DNA of 64,000 bases from Harmonia axyridis (Eukaryota > Arthropoda > Insecta > Coleoptera > Coccinellidae): assembly GCF_914767665.1 (NCBI RefSeq), contig NC_059501.1, positions 84,666,798-84,730,797 of the forward strand. Reading direction: 5' to 3'. Positions 22,991-35,182 of this stretch are shown one piece after another. Below the pieces are notes generated by a model. It saw only the letters and a list, made by a program, of their open reading frames with translations. It did no database searches and had not been told where the DNA came from. Positions within the stretch are counted from its first letter, which is position 1. The number at the start of each line of letters is the position of its first letter. The position numbers were made by a program, and so were the translations under genes.

Positions 22991-23443
22991 CTATTGCAGA
23001 ATGAATTTCACTGCACTGTACACAATAACATTCATCCAATGGCTATCAAAGCGTTTGGAATAAAGATAGCTCAGTGAATTCTCATAAAAGAGAATCGCAT
23101 CTAAAATTTCGAATGTCCAATCTTCCAATTGTAATCTTTGATCAGTGCTAGTTTGAATCAATAGCGATAATCGTGTTATCAGCGAATTTTTTTTTATTTG
23201 ATATCGGCTGTAAATTATACTCACAATCGAACTGTTATCGTCAGTGGCTGATTCTACAATAGGACTATTCATATCTGTTGTGAAAATGAATACCAGTAGG
23301 GAGGTTTTGACTGCTGCAGTGGTTCCCAACGCTTTCTTGTCACAGGTAAATATTTGATTCTTGATTAAATGTCTGAACGTTGCGAATTGCATACAAAGTT
23401 GCATTTCTGAATTGAAACCATTCGATTTATTGGTAACTCTCAC
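22991..23443 (-). pseudogene. Possible coding fragment of unknown family
   Basis: A 150-codon minus-strand frame, long for such AT-rich DNA, has protein-like composition (for example LEDWTFEILDAIL and KRFDSHWMNVIVYSAVKFI). The apparent start is GTG; the first ATG is 13 codons in. There are no recognised domains, clear flanking splice sites or homologue that I can name. It could be an exon of an unannotated gene, a retrocopy, or chance. Low confidence. Confidence 0.3.
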
Positions 23444-24009
23444 TTGATAATCCGATCAATCATTTTTGAACGCTAAAAATTCTAGGAAAGCACCAAATCC
23501 TTCAATAATAATAGAATAATTCCACTGATTGATTCAAAGATAAGATAATATTTCGAATTGTAAGGTTCACAACAAACAAAGTGACTCTATGTTCTAATTG
23601 TGAACTGTTTCGCTTCATTTGTGTCAAAATATCTAATTTAAATTATATATGCTTCTATGGATGTCTTTGTTCACCAATTTCTGCTTTCTATTGAATCTTT
23701 TAAATAACTCTTTTTTTCAATGCTCTATATGTTGACACGAAATTTGAGCACAATAATTTGAGAGATATAGTACCATTATCGAATACTAGTACAATTACCA
23801 TAATAATCCGTTCTTATTTAAGCATACGCAACGTACACCCCATATTCAAAAAAGTAAATATCTCTTTGCTCAACACGTATGAATTTTATATGAGACCATC
23901 TACGTCCCAAACTGAATTCTCATAACGAATTTCATTTAAATTAGATACAAATAGGCGTACAACTTTGCTTCCGTCGTATTTTTTTACGAAATTCGAGGCT
24001 TTATTGTAA
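23444..24009. other. Unassigned AT-rich stretch
   Basis: Nothing recognisable. Confidence 0.4.
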
Positions 24010-24365
24010 AAAAATGGTTTTACATTTATGATTCAAACTATTGTCTATCGCTGGCCACTACTTTCTCCCATCTTTCGGGCAGCGTACGAAAAAACTGGTC
24101 ATCTTTTGAAGCGATCCACGAATCGATCCAATTCTTTACTTCTTCATAAGACCGGAAATGCTGATCAGCCAGGCCGTGTGCCATTGATCGAAACAAGTGA
24201 TAGTCCAAGGAGCAACGTCTGAAGAATACGGCGGGTGGGGTAGGACTCAACGTTTCCAAGTATGTCTTGACCACTTTTACAACATGAAGTCGAGTATTGT
24301 CATGCTGTAATAGCCATTTATAATACAAGTGCAGAAGGCATTGATATTCTTCCACGAGTTCAAAA
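24010..24365 (-). mobile_element. Mariner (DD34D) transposase C-terminal half, relic
   Basis: On the minus strand the frame reads LLQHDNTRLHV (second catalytic Asp), then DYHLFRSMAHGLADQHF (third Asp context), SYEEVKNWIDSWIASKD and LPERWEKVVASD, a textbook mariner C-terminus. The segment that should read YSPD is garbled (RRCSL), and the dinucleotide context before the third Asp differs. The N-terminal half is absent here. Pseudogenic. Confidence 0.9.
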
Positions 24366-24368
24366 TAC

Positions 24369-24397
24369 AAAAACGAGCCACGTAGTGGCGAGTTTTT
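24369..24397. repeat. 29-bp imperfect palindrome
   Basis: AAAAACGAGCCAC and GTGGCGAGTTTTT flank a 3-base centre; two mismatches. It lies a few bases outside the mariner C-terminal relic. Confidence 0.6.
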
Positions 24398-24739
24398 GAA
24401 TGAACGAGAGGTAGATTGAGCTTTCTGTACGAGTATTATACATTATTTTCTCAGATTCATTGCATTTTCATTGAAATTATTGAAATATTTCCATAAATAT
24501 CATTTAGTGATTTTTGCATTGAAAAATGTTGGTTGACAGAACTGATTTCTTCAAGGAAAATTGATGAATTGACAGATAAAGCCGTGGCGGAAAGTTCGGA
24601 GTACTAACATATAATAATAAAATAAAACCATGAAAACTGTGCGTATTCTCGAACGATTTTATTCTACAAGATATGGAAGAATAAACGGAATAACCACAGA
24701 ATTAGAGAAAATCACTTCATCATGTCTCTCGTTGTATTA

Positions 24740-25165
24740 TAGCCGTTTGTCTCTCAATTATCGGCTCAAACGCATTAATTGCATTTGATAACGATCGCCC
24801 GTGATTGTGTCAGTCGGTTTTAATAACTCATAATACACTACGCCGAGCTGGTCCCACCAAATACTGAACATGACCTTGGAACCGTGAACATTTGGTTTGG
24901 ACGTCGACGTGGAAGCATGGCCGGGATATCCCCATGATTTTCTTCGCTTAGGATTATCGTAATGAACCTATTTTTAGTCTACAATCACAATGCGATGCAG
25001 AAATCCCTTCCATCTTTGCCTTGCAAGCAGCTGTTCCCACTGCCATGCTGGTCTTCGACGTCAAAAATCACCGTTCTTGAAGCGTTGAAACTACTTTCGG
25101 CACGTTCTTTCACTGAAAAGCGGCCTTTCCACACGTTTTTGAGAGTTTTGAGACTTTGACTCGTA
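24740..25165 (-). mobile_element. Second mariner transposase relic, internally deleted
   Basis: On the minus strand, 25150-25040 reads FKNGDFDVEDQHGSG-like sequence (N-terminal HTH linker). After a deletion, 24960-24750 reads HYDNPKRRKSWGYPGHAST, then SKPNVHGSKVMFSIWWDQLGVVYYELLKPTDTITGD-like blocks in broken frames. The subfamily differs from the relic at 3.2-3.8 kb (which has VKRKRSW). The C-terminal half at 24.0-24.4 kb could have come from the same insertion, since orientation and order agree. Confidence 0.8.
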
Positions 25166-25946
25166 AGCTGACATGTTCAATCGAGAATAACTTAATGATG
25201 CAGACACGAATGGACTAATTTCAGATGGTTAAGTTAAGGCTTTTACAAGAATGTACGGACACACATACCGACAGACAAACACAGATATAAATAGAAGAAT
25301 GAGACAAATATATTAGAAGACATATCATGAAATAATCTTTTTCTCCTGTTCTAGGATAATCGTAGTATATCCAGTACAAAGGTTCAGCCCAAACAGGTTC
25401 TAGTTGGTTGGGACAAACAGAGATCATGGACCTTCGTGGTCCTTGGTGTAAGTTTCGTCATTTGGGGCTGCATTTTTTTCCCACTGATGGTCAACAATGT
25501 GATATGATAAAAAAATAATTATTAAAAGTACGTGTGTTGTATATTTTTGATTGATTGAAGATGAATTTGTTGAAATATCTGTAAATATAAGTATCATACC
25601 AATGTAAGAAGTAACCAGAATAAATATTTATAGAATTATGAAATTTATTTCTACCCATATCTAATGTTGGTGACACTGACATCGAGGAAGTCGGTAGGGA
25701 CTTCACAGACAGTGACACTAACGTCAACAGTAGTTATAATGATCTTTTGTTTTCATATTTGACATGTGTTAACCTCAAAAGCAGTAGCTAAAACAGTTGA
25801 TCTAAATAAACAATGAATCTGTTATGATTAATTTAGCCTTCACTAGCTAATATCAGAGAAATCTCAACTTTGACTCCTCTTATCCTCATACGAAATGGAT
25901 TGAAGCAAGGAAATTGTTTTAAGCCGTATATTATCCAAACGAAAAC
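25166..25946. other. Unassigned stretch upstream of EndoU gene
   Basis: No gene seen. It presumably contains the EndoU promoter in its right part; no clear core element was identified. Confidence 0.35.
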
Positions 25947-27888
25947 ATGTCACCTTTGTGGTCAGTTTTATCATCTTGTATTCTGGTTTTTGTATTGCTC
26001 TTCGCTGAATATATGTGTGAGTAAAACTTATTAATGCCTCGAATCATTTACTACACAAAATCATTTCATTATGCATTCGAATATTCATGCTCATTCACAT
26101 TGATGAAACAAATTGAAAGTGATCTAATTTTTATAGATGGTTGATATTCTCTATTACTGATTATTTGAAGATTTAAACTTGTCAAAATACATTGAAGAAA
26201 GCTCTATCAACCTCTGAATCGACTACATTCTTCTTTCACCATTCAGTTCACTTCTAACCTCATTAAAATTCACTTTCATTATTGACTAATGTCAATATTT
26301 AAATCTTATTTAAAGGCGAAGATGAATTCCTTGGCATTCCAATTCAACCTTTAAACATCAATAATTCACAAACCCAGTTCAGGACACAGACTACTGCTGG
26401 TTCTAGATTGAGTAACAATGAATGGCCCGCTATTGGTGAAAGAAGACATAATAACCACCACAATAATGTCCAAACATCCACGCAAAGCTCTTTTGTTCGA
26501 CAACAAGTTGCACAGTGGAACGAACGTTTGAGCCCCAATACTTCCTATGCTACCTCTGTAAATAATCGACCAAATTCAAATCATAGACATCAACAATTGA
26601 ACTTGAGAACAACAGTTCATCCTTCCACAGGGGTTCGTTTCAGTGATAATGGAGCTAATAGTCAGGGAGGATCTACGGGTATAAAAAAGGACACATCTCT
26701 GGCAACTGATGAGGAGTTACGAGAGTTTTCTGAGAATTTACTGACAAAGGATACAAACAATGCTGCCAGTTTTGTTACAATAAATTACCAGGGTAGGACT
26801 ACGTCTAGATCAAAAAATGATGAAGCACCTTTGCCGTTAGTTGATAAATTTAAATTTTAGTGAAGATCGACTAAATGTTATTTTTCAGGCTACTGTCGAT
26901 AAGAAGGGATGCATATAGAATTCCAACAATTTCGAAATTGCAACCTTTATATGACAATTACATTGTGCAAAGCAATGTGAACGAAGATTATACCAATCAG
27001 GAAAAACAAGAAGAAAATACTCTTTTAAGGGCAATATTAGATACTGAAGTCATGCGAGCTACAAGAAAATTTTTGATGGACAAAGGTATGCAAATCATTG
27101 AAATTTTTAAATCTAACCTAACATAACCTCTAGCTCACATTTCCATTTGATTTTCTCCTATTGTTTCAGGAGCTATTAGTGGCAATGAAAGAGACTTTGA
27201 GAAGTTGCTGCACGAAATGTGGTTTGACTTATACCCTAGAGCAAAGAAGAAGGTTGGATCTAGCGCTTTCGAACATGTTTTTTTGGCTGAAATAAAAAAA
27301 GGAGATGTTTCTGGTCTTCATAATTGGTTATACTTTGAGAGGGAAGAATCTAGCCACAGGGCAAACTATTTGGGTTATTTGAAGAAGATAGATCTGGGAA
27401 ATGTAGGTTTTTATACCGAAATTTTGTAGTAGATAGACTGCTGAGATTTGTCTAATTAGGTTAGGTAGTTAGATATTTGTCTAATTAGGTTAGGTAGTTA
27501 GATATTTGTCTAATTAGATTAGGTTAGTTAGACATTTGCCCGATTAGGTTAGGTTAGTTAGACATTTGCCTAATTAGGTTAGGAGTAACAATTTTCAAAT
27601 AGCTATACCTATGCAACATCAATTAATTGATTGAAACAATCTTTTTTTTTCCAGAAAGGAGCCATATTAAAATTCAATTTTGACTTCCACGGAATCAACA
27701 AACCTGTTGGATCTATGTTTATAGGGACAAGTCCAGAATTTGAAATGGCCCTGTATTCAACTTGTTTCATCCTTCGGGCTGATAGAGTATGCCCTTCGAA
27801 ACTTGGTGGAAAGCGTCTTGTGATTAGAACGTATTCGTTCATGTATAATGGTAAAAAGCTGATCGGAAGTGCATTCCCAGAAATTTGA
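25947..27888 (+). CDS. EndoU: Secreted EndoU-family endoribonuclease
   Basis: XendoU-type RNase, which cleaves RNA at uridines in a Mn2+-dependent way in characterised homologues. Exons 25947-26016, 26316-26835, 26889-27085, 27170-27402 and 27655-27888 join into 417 codons with consistent phases. Residues 1-24 form a signal peptide (VLSSCILVFVLLFAEY). Residues 25-185 are a low-complexity Asn/His/Gln/Ser-rich linker. The EndoU domain runs from about residue 186 (DEELREFSENLL) to the C-terminal LIGSAFPEI. Likely catalytic residues are His298 (SSAFEHVF), His313 (SGLHNWLYF) and Lys356 (GINKPVGS), followed by MFIGTSPEFE. The 53-bp intron 2 was fixed by homology: it restores EAPLPLLS. Intron 4 carries a minisatellite. 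AATAAA at 27987. Confident in family and model; the physiological substrate is unknown. Confidence 0.93.
27450..27585. repeat. Minisatellite in EndoU intron 4, about 30-bp unit, 4-5 copies
   Basis: The unit is approximately TTTGTCTAATTAGGTTAGG plus TAGTTAGATA, with later units carrying TTAGGTTAGGTTAG. Copies diverge gradually from left to right. Confidence 0.85.
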
Positions 27889-27986
27889 GAAGCAGCTTAT
27901 TTTATTTCAGGAAAACAACGAATATTGTTGTCAAATTTATGAATTGTTTTTTCTATTAGCGAAAATTTTATGTTTCTTTTCTTTTT

Positions 27987-27992
27987 AATAAA
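27987..27992 (+). promoter_or_regulatory. Poly(A) signal of EndoU gene
   Basis: AATAAA about 100 bp after the stop, inside AATAAAATAAATAAA. Confidence 0.6.
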
Positions 27993-28709
27993 ATAAATAA
28001 ACAAAAAATGAGTTTTTATTCACTTAATATAAAAATGTTTAAAAAACCCAGTTGTAATTCTTTAAATTAGTGAACTTTTCACCAAGTTAAATTTCTGATG
28101 TGATTTTATGCTTGTAGGTTGATAAAGGGTCTTCCAATGAGAAGATTAATTTTGATATTGATAAATTTCGAAATTTCTGTTCGATCCAGTGGGTATTTTT
28201 TCTTATTATTGAAAAAACAATATCTCCATAGTTATAACTTCAAAAGTCTCTGGCAAATTACGGACGGACATAATCGATTTTGACTTCGAATTCTTCATTG
28301 ATGAATCAAATTCAACCGTTTGGGACCACTCTCGGCCCAAAATTCGAAAAGTACAAATATTTAATTGTAACAAGAATGTAAAAATGAGCGCAGAATACTG
28401 AAGTTGTACATTCAGTACTCCTCTATTGTTTTGACAAATTTATTCAGCCAGACAACATTCAAATCCCCCCTAGGATATTTCAATTTACATAAGCATCCAA
28501 AAAAAATGATACGATCCTCATTTATCAACATTACGAGCGAGAGTGTTTACAATTTCCTAAGATCACTGATAACATTATCTATCTGAAATGTATCGGTCGA
28601 AAAAATAATATAGTTGAATTGAACGATCAATTTATAAGTCTTAGTTCCTTTTTATCTTCGTTAGGCTAAGAATCTGTTCAACGTTTTGTCTGTTCTAATT
28701 TTATACAGA
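27993..28709. other. Intergenic region upstream of DHKTD1
   Basis: The 717 bp between the EndoU poly(A) site and the DHKTD1 ATG must include the DHKTD1 promoter. TATACAG precedes the ATG at 28702, so the ATG could instead lie just after a splice acceptor. No gene seen. Confidence 0.4.
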
Positions 28710-31700
28710 ATGTTGAGGACATTATCGAAGAGTTTCAAAGTTTTGAAACAAGAACAAATTAGTGTTGCTAGATGGTATCATACTGAGAATGTGTTTGGGT
28801 TCAGAAAAAAGATTGAAAATGAGTTTACAAGTAAGTGATTTGGGACAATTGCTAAATTGCTTATTCCACAACAAATTAACTCACATATTATAACCTCAAA
28901 ACAGCTTGTGTTCATTTTAACATGTACCATGGTTGTTCAAAAATTAAATGGCTAATTCGTCAGTTTAGTTTATCAAATTATACAGAGTTTGAGGGAAGGA
29001 ATTGAACAGCATTGGAAAAAGGCAGCAAATCATTCAATAAAACGGTTATTGGCTTAAAATTATTGTTATTAGTTTCCCTCGAGCAAGTAGAATAAATTTA
29101 AAAAATATCCCTTGTTGCAGTTGAAGAAGATGTCCTCCAAAATAGGTCGAAAGAGAGCAATTTTTATAGATTAGTAACAGCATATAGAGAACATGGCCAT
29201 AAAAAGGCCGAAGTGAACCCAATATCTATGATAGACCAAAAAAAGTAAGTTATTTATTTTAAACTACCAACATAATAGTGAGAAATTTTTCTTAGGCAAC
29301 TTCCAGAATTAGACCTAAAACGCTACAGTTTAGAAGAAGGAGATAGAGTGAAGACTAAAGGAATTCTTGAATGTGATAAAGATGAGATTTCTGTACAAGA
29401 AGCGTTGAATATTCTAGAAAACTCTTATGCTGGACATATATCCGCAGAATTCACTTATTTAGAGGTGAGCTTCACTTCAATCCCTATAGAAATATTACTG
29501 AAGGATTTTTAATCATCCACTTTTCAAGCAAGAAGAAGAACGAGAATGGTTCGCCAAGGAATATGAGAAATTGCAGAACCTAACGATAGATGATAACGCC
29601 AAAGTTGAAATGGCAAAAGAAATGCTGAAGGCTCAAGAATTTGATCGTTTCTTGGCTGCTAAATACCCTGGTTTGAAAAGATACGGTGGAGAAGGTGCAG
29701 AGGGTATGGTGCCCTTCTTCATGGAGTTATTCAGACTCTCTGCTAAAGGTTGGAGTTATTTATTATTCTTGGTTAGATTTAACCAACTGTCAATGACATA
29801 ATCCAACTCAATTAGGTATACTCATTAGAATTTTCGAAATTATGTGCTACATCTAGAGATAGATCTTCTTCATGTACTATTTATAATCGACAGAAACATT
29901 TCAAGTTGTAAGGAATTGAAAAATATTGGAGATTTCGATGGCAGTTTAGGTTATGTCAGATTCAATTCTGGTAACATAGAATATGGTGAAGGCGTCAAAC
30001 GTTTGCAAGTACCCACTCCTACTATAATACAATTTTAATTATTTGCAGGAAGCATTCAGGAATTAGTTATCGGAATGCCACACAGGGGTAGATTAAACAT
30101 ACTGACTGGTCTTTTGAGATATCCACCAGCCCAAATATTCCTGCGCCTAAAAGGAGAAAAGGACTTTCCCGATCATTACGAAGCTACCGGAGACACACTT
30201 AGCCATATAAGTAAACCCTTCACCTCTCAAACACTGAACATTCCTTGACTAAAATCAATTTTCCAGATGTTTCAGAGGATCTCCATTACGGAAACGATAA
30301 AGTCCATATAACGGTTTTGAAGAACCCATCTCACCTAGAAGCTGTCAATCCTGTATCTGTTGGTAAGACTAGGGCGAAACAAATGTTGCTCAGGGATGGA
30401 GATTATGGAAAAGAGGGGCGCTTAAGCGACAAAATATTGAATTTGCAGGTTGAAAATCTAATATAATATGCCCTTGACTAAACGGAATAGGCTAGCAACT
30501 AACTCCACGTGAGGATAGGTTAAATCTGATGGCTGGAAATTTCTTTTTTCAAATTTGGAATGAGTTCAACTCTATTATGCTGGTAGTTCAACATACAAGT
30601 AGTTCAATCGAATCAGTAGTTCAATTGAATCGGTAGTTCAATTGAATCTGTAGTTCGATTGAACCAGTAGCTCAGTTGCATCAGTAGTTCAATTGAATTA
30701 GTAGTTCAACTGAGGCAAAAACGAAAGCTAGGAACACAAATTTATGTAGTAGTAAGACTCAAATTTACTTGGCTAAATACAATATCTTCGAGTTCTTCAG
30801 AAAGCACATGCAATTGTAATTAATAACTAACTAATAGGTGCATTTATCCAATGTCAACTTTCTGTCAGTCTTCAAACTCTTGAAGTAGGCGTTTATTTCA
30901 GGTGCACGGTGATGCAGCTCTCATGGGACAAGGAGTGAACCAAGAAACCTTGAATATGAGTCAAACGCCTCACTATGAGGTAGGTGGCGCTATCCACATG
31001 GTGACAAACAATCAGCTAGGGTTCACAACTCCTCCAGAAAGGGGTAGATCTTCGAGATATTGCACGGATCTCGCTAAAATGATCTCTGCTCCTGTCGTAC
31101 ATGTTAGCGGTGATCACCCAGAGGTATGCTTTTCGATATCATGCGAGAGTAGTTCGTTTGATTGATTCGAATACATTTCAGTTGGTCTACAAAGCTACCA
31201 GACTGGTGTTTGAGTATCAGCGGAAGTTTAGGAAGGACGTTTTTCTGGATATCAACTGTTACAGACTGTGGGGGCACAATGAATTGGATGATCCGTCTTT
31301 CACAAATCCTAGTCTGTACAAAATTATACGTTCCAAGAAGTAAGTTGACAGATAAGAGCAGTATAATATGAAGGTGGGTGTGACAAACTATTATGGTAGA
31401 TAGTGCTTATAGAAGAACAAGTTTTCTGCAAACTTTGAGCTATATTATATTTACATCTTACTTATTTTCACTTTTTTATTGATCCTATCTGCCTCATCAG
31501 TTTGATACTCCTACTGTGTAACACCCTGTATAAAACGATATTCATTCAAACCACGAGCTTAACAATTGTGTTCATAGAACTGTTCCAGATATGTACGCTG
31601 CAAAACTCATCACCGAAGGTTTATTAACTGAAGAAGAGACAAAGGAAATATCATCCTCGCATTCTAAATGGTTGAATGATGCTCACAAAAGTTGCGATTC

Positions 31701-34323
31701 CTATACACCTCAGGTATAGCTGGGTTCTAGCCATTATGAATCGATTTATTAGTGTTTATTGAATTTTCAGGATCCCTACTTCAGTGGCAATTGGAATAAC
31801 ATGGAGGTGGCTAAGAATCAAGTGACTGTATGGGACACTGGGGTCAATTCAGATGTTTTGGCATACGTCGGCCGAAAATCTGTCCAATACCCGGATTCAT
31901 TTGTAATAACTTTTATTGAGACGTCTAGAAATACTGGTGTGCCCACTCGCTCTTGAAGAAATTTGAGATAAAAATAGTCAGCCTTCTTGGAATTCAAGGA
32001 GATTGCTGGTACTTCACTTGATTTCCGCATCATTTGCTATGGCGCTTAGATCGAACTCCGCTGACGTTTCCATAAAATATGACAGTTTCATTATAAAGCG
32101 CCACCTATAAGAAATGGAAATATGGCCGTTTCATCAAATAGCGCGACACACGGAAGAAACAAGAAGTAGCGGCATTGTTCAGTTCGAGTTTTCTCAAATA
32201 AAATCTTAACAGTGGACACACCAGTATTTTGAGATATTTTAGCTCTTAATTATTACATTCTGAAATATTCCGTATCTTCTTGCAGAATATACATCCCACA
32301 TTGTTAAAATCGTATGTTAAGAACCGTTTGTCGAAAATATCTGAAGGGGTTGATATTGACTGGGCTACAGCTGAAACTCTAGCTTTTGGTTCGCTTCTTT
32401 ATGAAGGTAAGATTTTCTGGAAACTGAGATACAATAAAATTATCAGGTACCATTTTTATATTTTCGTCTATTTCTACGGTCTATGGTAAGAATTTGAAAT
32501 ATCCAGTGTTGAATAGATGTTGAATAGTGCATTAAAATAAAATTCAGTCAAATAATGAATCATATGCTCCAAATTACAAAAACTATTATTTGAAGGTTAC
32601 AATGTGAGGATAAGTGGGCAAGATGTGGGTCGTGGCACCTTCTCCCATCGTCATGTGATGCTAGTAGACCAAGAAACTAACGAATTGCACATTCCCTTGA
32701 ACGATCTACACAAGGACCAACAAGGTTTTCTGGAGATTGCCAACAGTACTTTGTCAGAAGAGGCTGTAGTCGGTTTTGAATACGGTTTCAGCATAGAATC
32801 TCCGAGAAATCTCTGCATCTGGGAGGCCCAGTTTGGAGATTTCTTCAACAGTGCCCAGATTCCTGTAGATTGTTTTGTCACCTGCGGCGAAAGTAAGTAA
32901 CTCCATTCAAATATTGGATGAACATAGAAATAAAAATTTCACTCTATGTTTCTGTACACATGTTTGCCAACTGTCCGAACGATGAAGGTCATAGAATGCA
33001 AGAATACTTTCTTTAACGTTTCATTTTGGGTTAAGGTAAATGGATATACAACAGTGGATTGACTATACTTCTTCCTCATGGATACGACGGTGCTGGACCA
33101 GATCACAGTTCTTCAAGGATCGAGAGAATCTTGCTGCAAACAGATTCCAAAGAAGACAAAGTAGATGGGGACAACATCAATTTGCAAGTTTGCCAGCCTA
33201 GTACACCGGCTCAGTATTTCCATCTGCTGAGGAGACAGGTAAATCCCCGAAGAACATAGAATCTATAGAGAACATAAAGTTACGGTTCACAGAGATCCAT
33301 AGATCTTATATAGGTGTTGAAAGTGAAGTTCTAATAGTGTAGGGTTCTCTAGATCGAAATGGTTGAATTGGCAACACTGAGTATTATTTTTTTGACATTT
33401 CTTATGTCATTTGTGTTCAGTAGGTTATGTCATTTAATCATGGAAATATACACGCTTCAACAACCTCTAGAAATTGTGAAATTATTTTCTCAAAATCAGT
33501 GTCCATTTGTGAATACTGAGAGAAACTCAAGAAGAATTCATGGATAACTATTCCATTCTAAAATGTATCATTTCTACTTGAAACTCATATATTTTCGGAA
33601 AAGTTTGGTGTTCTATATCTCATCATATTCCTTCGTTTATAGATGGTTAGAAACTTCAGGAAGCCGTTAATTATTATAACTCCAAAAACGTTATTGAGAT
33701 TAGCAGAAGCCACTTCCAGTTTTGCTGAAATGTCTCCACAAACTACTTTCATGCCTGTCATAGGTAAGTGCAAATAATAGCAACAGCAACCAAATCCAAA
33801 ATTAACATGATACATCGTCTTTTTCCAGGTGATAAGATGTGCGATCCCGAACAAGTTACAAAAGTATTAATAACTTCTGGAAAACATTATTACACTTTAT
33901 TAAATAAGAAAATAGCATTAAAGGATAACAGTACAGCTTTGATAAGACTGGAATCGTTTGCACCTTTTCCCACAGCTGAGTTATTGAAAGAAATCCAGAT
34001 TTTCAAGAAAAATGCTGGTAAGATTCCTGTACTTACACTCTTCTAAAACCCTCTGAATGAATTTTTTTTCAGTGATTATCTGGTGCCAAGAAGAACCAAG
34101 AAATATGGGCGCTTGGACGTTCGTTAAACCGAGATTTGAAAATCTCATTGGAAGGAGGGTAATTTTTCTCTTGAAAGCCTTGAAAAAATTTGTATTATTT
34201 TTCTTTCAGATCTTGTACTGTGGTAGAGAGGAACTGGCAACCTCAGCAGTAGGCGTAGCTAAAGTACACCAAAAGGAAGTGGAAGAAATTGAAACTAAAC
34301 CATTTGCTATGAAATTCAATTAA
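28710..34323 (+). CDS. DHKTD1: DHKTD1, E1 subunit of 2-oxoadipate dehydrogenase, mitochondrial
   Basis: Thiamine-diphosphate E1 enzyme that decarboxylates 2-oxoadipate in lysine and tryptophan breakdown. Seventeen exons: 28710-28830, 29121-29244, 29296-29464, 29529-29748, 30049-30210, 30267-30448, 30902-31123, 31182-31339, 31578-31713, 31771-31902, 32286-32406, 32596-32892, 33036-33238, 33643-33763, 33829-34017, 34073-34158, 34210-34323. They sum to 2757 bp, a 918-residue frame, almost the length of the human protein. The basic N-terminus (MLRTLSKSFKVLKQ) suits mitochondrial import. E1 motifs: GMPHRGRLN (220-228), HGDAALMGQGV (328-337), NNQLGFTT, YRLWGHNELDDP, SGQDVGRGTFSHRH (589-602), WEAQFGDF and LPHGYDGAGPDHSS. 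These fit DHKTD1 better than 2-oxoglutarate dehydrogenase, which has a longer N-terminal region. All introns are GT-AG. AATAAA three bases after the stop. Confidence 0.95.
30583..30715. repeat. Minisatellite in DHKTD1 intron 6, about 20-bp unit, 6-7 copies
   Basis: The unit is GTAGTTCAATTGAATCA with variants (AGTTCGATTGAACC, AGCTCAGTTGCATC). Each unit carries the 6-bp palindrome CAATTG or a variant of it. Confidence 0.88.
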
Positions 34324-34325
34324 AT

Positions 34326-34331
34326 AATAAA
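34326..34331 (+). promoter_or_regulatory. Poly(A) signal of DHKTD1
   Basis: AATAAA right after the TAA stop; implies a very short 3' UTR. Confidence 0.55.
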
Positions 34332-34839
34332 CTATTTTATCACATTTGTTTTATAGATCTTTGGCTTTCTTTTGTTATTTTTGTGTTATTAAGGGATTTC
34401 GTTGTCGAAGATTCCGATATTGGCACCGATTTCAAGGTTCTTTTTTCGCAAATATATCTTGAGATAGATATATCTAATAGGTGGATGCGCATTAATGTAG
34501 CGCAGCCACCAGAATTTTTATTTCGAATTTCAAATTATTGCGAAATCTAGGAAGAGTAGTTCAAACCAAGTCCAGAGTTAAACATTACAGGATTCTATAC
34601 GTGATTGACAGTTAATTCAGTTGTATGTGTACAGATGGCTTACCAAAAAATTCCTTATCGAATTTAAATTTGAATTTTTTTTTGGAAAAATTGCCATAGT
34701 TGATGTGCTACCAGTTCTGTATTTTCACGCTGATCCGATTAACATTTATATCACAAAACTATGTATGTACTTATGTTCTCTTATGTTATGAATTATTCAC
34801 CCAAATAATAATTCTCAAATTAAAAATATATCAGATGAA
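34332..34839. other. Unassigned stretch downstream of DHKTD1
   Basis: Nothing recognisable. Confidence 0.4.
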
Positions 34840-34996
34840 CAGTGGCGTAACTAGAGTTGACTCATGGAGGTTTACTCTCACCAATCAAACACTCCAACAT
34901 ATAATTCCCTTCAAAAAAAGGTTTCTCATGATAAAGATTACACCTTGAAAATAATTCAATGTAAACTCTAAACCCCTACCCTCGCTACGCCTATGG
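34840..34996. mobile_element. Short MITE with hAT-like ends
   Basis: The left end CAGTGGCGTAACTAGAG and the right end (reverse complement CCATAGGCGTAGCGAGGG) form imperfect terminal inverted repeats. Flanks AGATGAA and ACATGAA are a possible 7-8 bp target duplication with one mismatch. The ends resemble those of the MITE at 45.04 kb (AGTAGTGGCGACGCTAG). Confidence 0.5.
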
Positions 34997-35182
34997 ACAT
35001 GAAGTATCATTAAATAAGAAATCACAAGTTTTCAAATTCAATGAATATGTCATTAAATGTTATTAATTTCACCTATTAAATATACGGAATTCACAAAATA
35101 TGGGTAACTATGTTGTCAACTCCTAATTGAACATTTTCTAATAGTGGCCAACAAAATGAGATTATTTATTTTATTTTTTATA

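Noticed and set aside
26344..26538. Antisense frame over EndoU exon 2
   Set aside because: Shadow of the Asn/His-rich coding exon on the plus strand.
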